A stretch of DNA of 59,011 nt. It comes from a virus. The stretch is from IMG/VR virus record IMGVR_UViG_3300049215_000847, positions 1 to 59,011 of that record; one strand, 5' to 3'. Position numbers and translations under genes: made by a program. Position 1 is the stretch's first letter, and every line of letters begins with the position of its first letter. The notes under the pieces were generated by a model, which searched no databases, was not told the DNA's origin, and saw nothing but the letters and a program-made list of their open reading frames with translations. This document shows positions 57,059 to 59,011 of the stretch, piece by piece.

Positions 57059-57697
57059 ATGAAGACCTTCCTGAGCTGGTCCGGAGAGAAGAGCCGGATG
57101 TTCGGAGAATCGTTCAAGCCCTGGCTCGAACAAGTACTTCCGGGTAACGACGTGTGGCTGTCGAGCGAGGACATCGATAAAGGGACCATCTGGTTCACCG
57201 AAATCGTTGGCGAGCTCGAGAAGTGCAATTGCGGCATCATCCTCATCACCCGCGAAAACCGGAATGCGCCGTGGATCCACTTCGAGGCCGGCGGTATGGT
57301 CAAGGGCCTCGGAAAATCGCGCGTCGCTACCGTGCTCCTGGACCTCGATTATTCGGAGCTGAGCCCTCCGTTGAACCAGTTCAACGGCACGCGGGTGAAC
57401 CGGCAGGGCGCATGGCATCTGGTCAAGTCGCTGAACCGGCTGGCCGGGGACCGCGCCATCAAAGACCGCGTCCTTGAGAAGACCTTCGACAAATTCTGGC
57501 AGGAGCTGGATGACGAATACCGGATGCAGTTTCCGGATTCCCATCGGGAGGCCGCGGCGGAGCCGAAGCCCGTCTATATTGCTCCGCCGCCGGCCGCCGT
57601 CGACATCCCCTTGCTGGGGACTCTGGCAAAGACCGGGAAAAAGAAGAATAGCGGCTACGGCGAACAGCCCGGCCTTTTCAACGGCATCAAGGAATAG
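57059..57697 (+). CDS. TIR-domain protein
   Basis: 212 residues. KTFLSWSGEKSRMFGESFKPWL (2-23) is the TIR beta-A/helix pattern, DVWLSSEDIDKGTIW (31-45) follows, and GIILITRENRNAPWIHFEAGGM (59-80) holds the presumed catalytic Glu76. The rest (VATVLLDLDYSELSPPLNQFN) matches the bacterial TIR-like group. The last 60 residues form a Pro/Ala tail and a basic end. TIR domains hydrolyse NAD+ or make cyclic ADP-ribose signals in anti-phage systems. It is the only + strand gene among the early operon, at its head, suggesting a moron. Confidence 0.85.
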   Translation: MKTFLSWSGEKSRMFGESFKPWLEQVLPGNDVWLSSEDIDKGTIWFTEIVGELEKCNCGIILITRENRNAPWIHFEAGGMVKGLGKSRVATVLLDLDYSELSPPLNQFNGTRVNRQGAWHLVKSLNRLAGDRAIKDRVLEKTFDKFWQELDDEYRMQFPDSHREAAAEPKPVYIAPPPAAVDIPLLGTLAKTGKKKNSGYGEQPGLFNGIKE

Positions 57698-57702
57698 TTT
57701 CT

Positions 57703-57891
57703 TCACCGCCGCCCTCCGGCCGCGGCCTTCGCCTGGTCGACGGCCGCCCGCACGTCGATGCAGGTGCGGCACTGGCACACACCCGCATCGTCCGGCATCT
57801 CCGGCTCGACCTTGTGAAGCCGCGCGACCACGACGGCCGCCCACATGGATTCGGGCCGAACAGCCCATTTGTCAGGCGCCGCGATTTTCAT
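57703..57891 (-). CDS. Small Cys-bearing protein
   Basis: 62 residues. CQCRTC near 39-44 gives three cysteines; the remainder is helical with a basic end. Its ATG is preceded eight bases upstream by a run of eleven G. It converges with the TIR gene. Function unknown. Confidence 0.5.
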   Translation of the reverse strand: MKIAAPDKWAVRPESMWAAVVVARLHKVEPEMPDDAGVCQCRTCIDVRAAVDQAKAAAGGRR

Positions 57892-57899
57892 TGGAGGTA

Positions 57900-57910
57900 C
57901 CCCCCCCCCC
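57900..57910. repeat. Run of eleven G upstream of a - strand start
   Basis: Eleven C on the + strand, ending eight bases before the ATG at 57891. It may act as a G-rich ribosome site or change spacing through slippage. The third such run in this operon. Confidence 0.9.
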
Positions 57911-57932
57911 GGCGGCGCTGGAAGCCTGAAGA

Positions 57933-57962
57933 GCGGGGCGGAGAAGAGAACGTCCGCCCCGC
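57933..57962. repeat. Strong hairpin in the leader between two - strand genes
   Basis: GCGGGGCGGA (57933-57942) pairs perfectly with TCCGCCCCGC (57953-57962) around a 10-base loop. No T run follows on the - strand, so it is more likely an mRNA structure or attenuator than a simple terminator. The gap 57892-57986 holds only this hairpin and the G run. Confidence 0.75.
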
Positions 57963-57986
57963 GAGCCGGTCGAGTCTGCGGTGTCC

Positions 57987-58322
57987 CTATGCGGGAACGG
58001 GAACTGCATCTGCGGTGATGACACCTGCTTTTCTCCTTGTGCGGTTGAGCCGCTCGGCGCGACGAACGGACTTGGCCCGCTCGAAGCGGCTGTCGATAAG
58101 CGATCCCTCCGCCTCGTTCGTCGCCATTTGAAGCGCGATCTGGTTCCAGCCGCGGACGATCTCCGTCTCGCTTTCATCGAGCTGAACGCTGGTGAGGGCG
58201 CCGCAGTCGTCAGCGTTGAAACAGGTCCAAATCCTGGCACGTTCCGCCGAATCCCAGAAGTCGATCTGGACAACTCCCGCGAACATCCGCTTGCCCGTGA
58301 AAAAAAACTGGCCTCTAAACAT
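57987..58322 (-). CDS. First gene of leftward early operon, hypothetical
   Basis: 111 residues starting FRGQFFFTGKRMFAGVVQIDFWDSAERARIWTCF. Mixed strands and helices, ending in a basic Arg-rich tail. A good promoter lies directly upstream (58354-58383), so this is the first early product to be made; such genes often encode host-takeover or anti-host factors. Family not recognised. Confidence 0.6.
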   Translation of the reverse strand: MFRGQFFFTGKRMFAGVVQIDFWDSAERARIWTCFNADDCGALTSVQLDESETEIVRGWNQIALQMATNEAEGSLIDSRFERAKSVRRAERLNRTRRKAGVITADAVPVPA

Positions 58323-58353
58323 CGTCCGAAGGGCTCCTTTACCCCTCGACCGT

Positions 58354-58402
58354 ATTCTACAACTACATTGTAATAGTAGTCAACGCTAAAATCTACAATT
58401 GT
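58354..58402 (-). promoter_or_regulatory. Leftward early promoter with operator-like repeats
   Basis: On the - strand TTGACT (58383-58378), 18 bases, TAGAAT (58359-58354) form a strong promoter reading into the gene at 58322. TACAA-CTACA-TTGTA (58358-58372) and the palindrome ACAATTGT (58395-58402), plus a repeated TCTACAA, look like operator half-sites. The interval 58323-58426 is A/T-rich and divergent. Confidence 0.7.
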
Positions 58403-58426
58403 TTGCTGATGTGGTAAGCTGGCGGC

Positions 58427-58603
58427 GTGGCGAAAAAGGATCTGTCGCGCGTGTCGGCGAAAGAGTTCTTTTCGGAACTCGGTCGTCGGCGCGCAGCGGC
58501 CAGGACTCACTTTCACGGGGGCCGGCCGGCAACCTGCAATTGTGGAACCTGCCCGAAATGTAAGAAGCGGGAAGCAATGCGCCGCTGGCGATCTAAGCAA
58601 TAG
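58427..58603 (+). CDS. Small basic Cys-rich phage protein
   Basis: 58 residues from a GTG. The C-terminal GRPATCNCGTCPKCKKREAMRRWRS pattern is common in small phage proteins: four cysteines in CxCxxCxxC array with basic flanks, likely zinc and nucleic acid binding. Divergent from the early operon, so it may be the first rightward early gene or a regulator. Confidence 0.65.
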   Translation: MAKKDLSRVSAKEFFSELGRRRAAARTHFHGGRPATCNCGTCPKCKKREAMRRWRSKQ

Positions 58604-58629
58604 ACATTCAGAGGGGGATCCAACTCCAA

Positions 58630-58806
58630 ATGGCACATAAAGAGCCGAGCGTAGACGCGCACACGTGGCTGCACGCCAAAACGAGCGTTCAATCTCTTGA
58701 CCGCGAAATTCTGAGGACGACTGAGTATCTTCAGAAACTAAAAGATCTCCGCAAGAGCCAGTTCCGCGTTCTGGCGCGGGCATCCAAGGCATACCGGCAG
58801 AAGTAG
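58630..58806 (+). CDS. Small helical protein
   Basis: 58 residues, nearly all helical and charged (LDREILRTTEYLQKLKDLRKSQFRVLARASKAY). No recognised family. Follows the Cys-rich gene by 26 bases and is probably cotranscribed. Confidence 0.5.
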   Translation: MAHKEPSVDAHTWLHAKTSVQSLDREILRTTEYLQKLKDLRKSQFRVLARASKAYRQK

Positions 58807-58846
58807 TCGTCGGGGCCTTTGTCCCCGCATCGCCTGTATTGAAACC

Positions 58847-59011
58847 ATGCGCTATGTCAATGTGCTTCTCGAGGAGCGACTGATCGATCTCGTGGACGAT
58901 TTTCGATTCAAGAATCGCCTGCCATCGCGAACCGAAGCCATACGCTGGCTCATCCGTGCGGCGCTCGATGCCAAACTGGCGCCCCCGAAGGAGGAGCGGA
59001 AAGCGAGCTGA
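58847..59011 (+). CDS. Ribbon-helix-helix regulator
   Basis: 54 residues ending exactly at the right edge of the window. YVNVLLEERLIDLVDDFRFKNRLPSRTEAIRWLIRAAL is the Arc/MetJ/CopG-type pattern: a beta strand (YVNVLL), helix A, then the SRTEAIRWLIR second helix. Such dimers bind operators; it could control the divergent promoter at 58354. A short GC hairpin (58811-58827) precedes it. Confidence 0.85.
   Translation: MRYVNVLLEERLIDLVDDFRFKNRLPSRTEAIRWLIRAALDAKLAPPKEERKAS

Noticed and set aside
55677-57062. 461-codon + strand frame
   Set aside because: Antisense to the replication protein and DnaJ-type genes; Arg/Leu/Pro-rich shadow.
57872-58792. 306-codon - strand frame
   Set aside because: It covers a promoter region and two + strand small genes, and its product is Arg/Ser-rich without domain character.
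1-59011. CRISPR arrays, rRNA or insertion sequences
   Set aside because: No regularly spaced repeats, rRNA-like conserved stretches or transposase genes with terminal repeats were seen.

Overview
The window reads as an essentially complete genome (or prophage) of a roughly 59-kb temperate tailed phage of siphovirus type. It is gene-dense and high in GC, with many ATGA/GTGA stop-start overlaps. No rRNA, tRNA, CRISPR array or bacterial housekeeping block was found. It begins exactly on a start codon and ends exactly on a stop codon. The host is not stated by the sequence. The high GC and small proteins with repeated basic SAAGRARIAAAQ-type segments are of a kind I associate with Acidobacteriota, so a soil acidobacterial host is a weak inference.

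Left end (1-5300, + strand): a NusG/RfaH-like transcription factor, a holin-like XhlA-type protein, an orphan histidine-phosphotransfer (DHp) domain protein, a DNA N6-adenine/N4-cytosine methyltransferase, a short tyrosine integrase followed by a perfect 15-bp-arm palindrome, small phage proteins and the terminase small subunit. Morphogenesis block (5300-34200, + strand): large terminase, portal, an unusual TPR-glycosyltransferase-FkbM methyltransferase fusion, scaffold, P22-type coat protein, connector and tail-completion proteins, tail tube, tail-assembly chaperone pair joined by a canonical A_AAA_AAC -1 frameshift site, tape measure, a gpL/gpJ-like tail hub, two tail-fibre-type proteins, then a lysis cassette ending in a GH19-type endolysin and a strong terminator.

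Accessory region (34200-44430, both strands): a proteasome-like Ntn hydrolase, a HicAB toxin-antitoxin with its own operator-promoter, membrane and lipoprotein genes, a divergent zinc-ribbon regulator locus, a recombination-type block (a phage family with the NTILKMAYKR signature, Gp157-like), and a tightly coupled three-gene operon: GHKL ATPase with STAS-like region, DUF4325 STAS-like protein, and a two-helix membrane protein. That operon is the best candidate for an undescribed phage-borne defence or signalling system.

Right end (44455-58322, mostly - strand): a long translationally coupled early operon read right to left: a small early protein, replication protein, DnaJ-type zinc-finger protein, HTH and HNH proteins, DUF5131 (Gp37/Gp68) radical-SAM-like protein, ASCH protein, zinc-finger proteins and finally a HerA-like ATPase. 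A TIR-domain gene sits on the opposite strand at the head of this operon. Several runs of 9-11 G on the coding strand of this operon stand out, one of which breaks a reading frame. The extreme right end carries a divergent promoter and three small + strand genes, the last a ribbon-helix-helix regulator.

How it fits together: the integrase, HicAB, methyltransferase, TIR and ATPase-STAS modules point to a temperate phage that invests in lysogen stability and inter-phage competition. The fused glycosyltransferase-methyltransferase between portal and scaffold suggests glycan modification of the virion or host surface.
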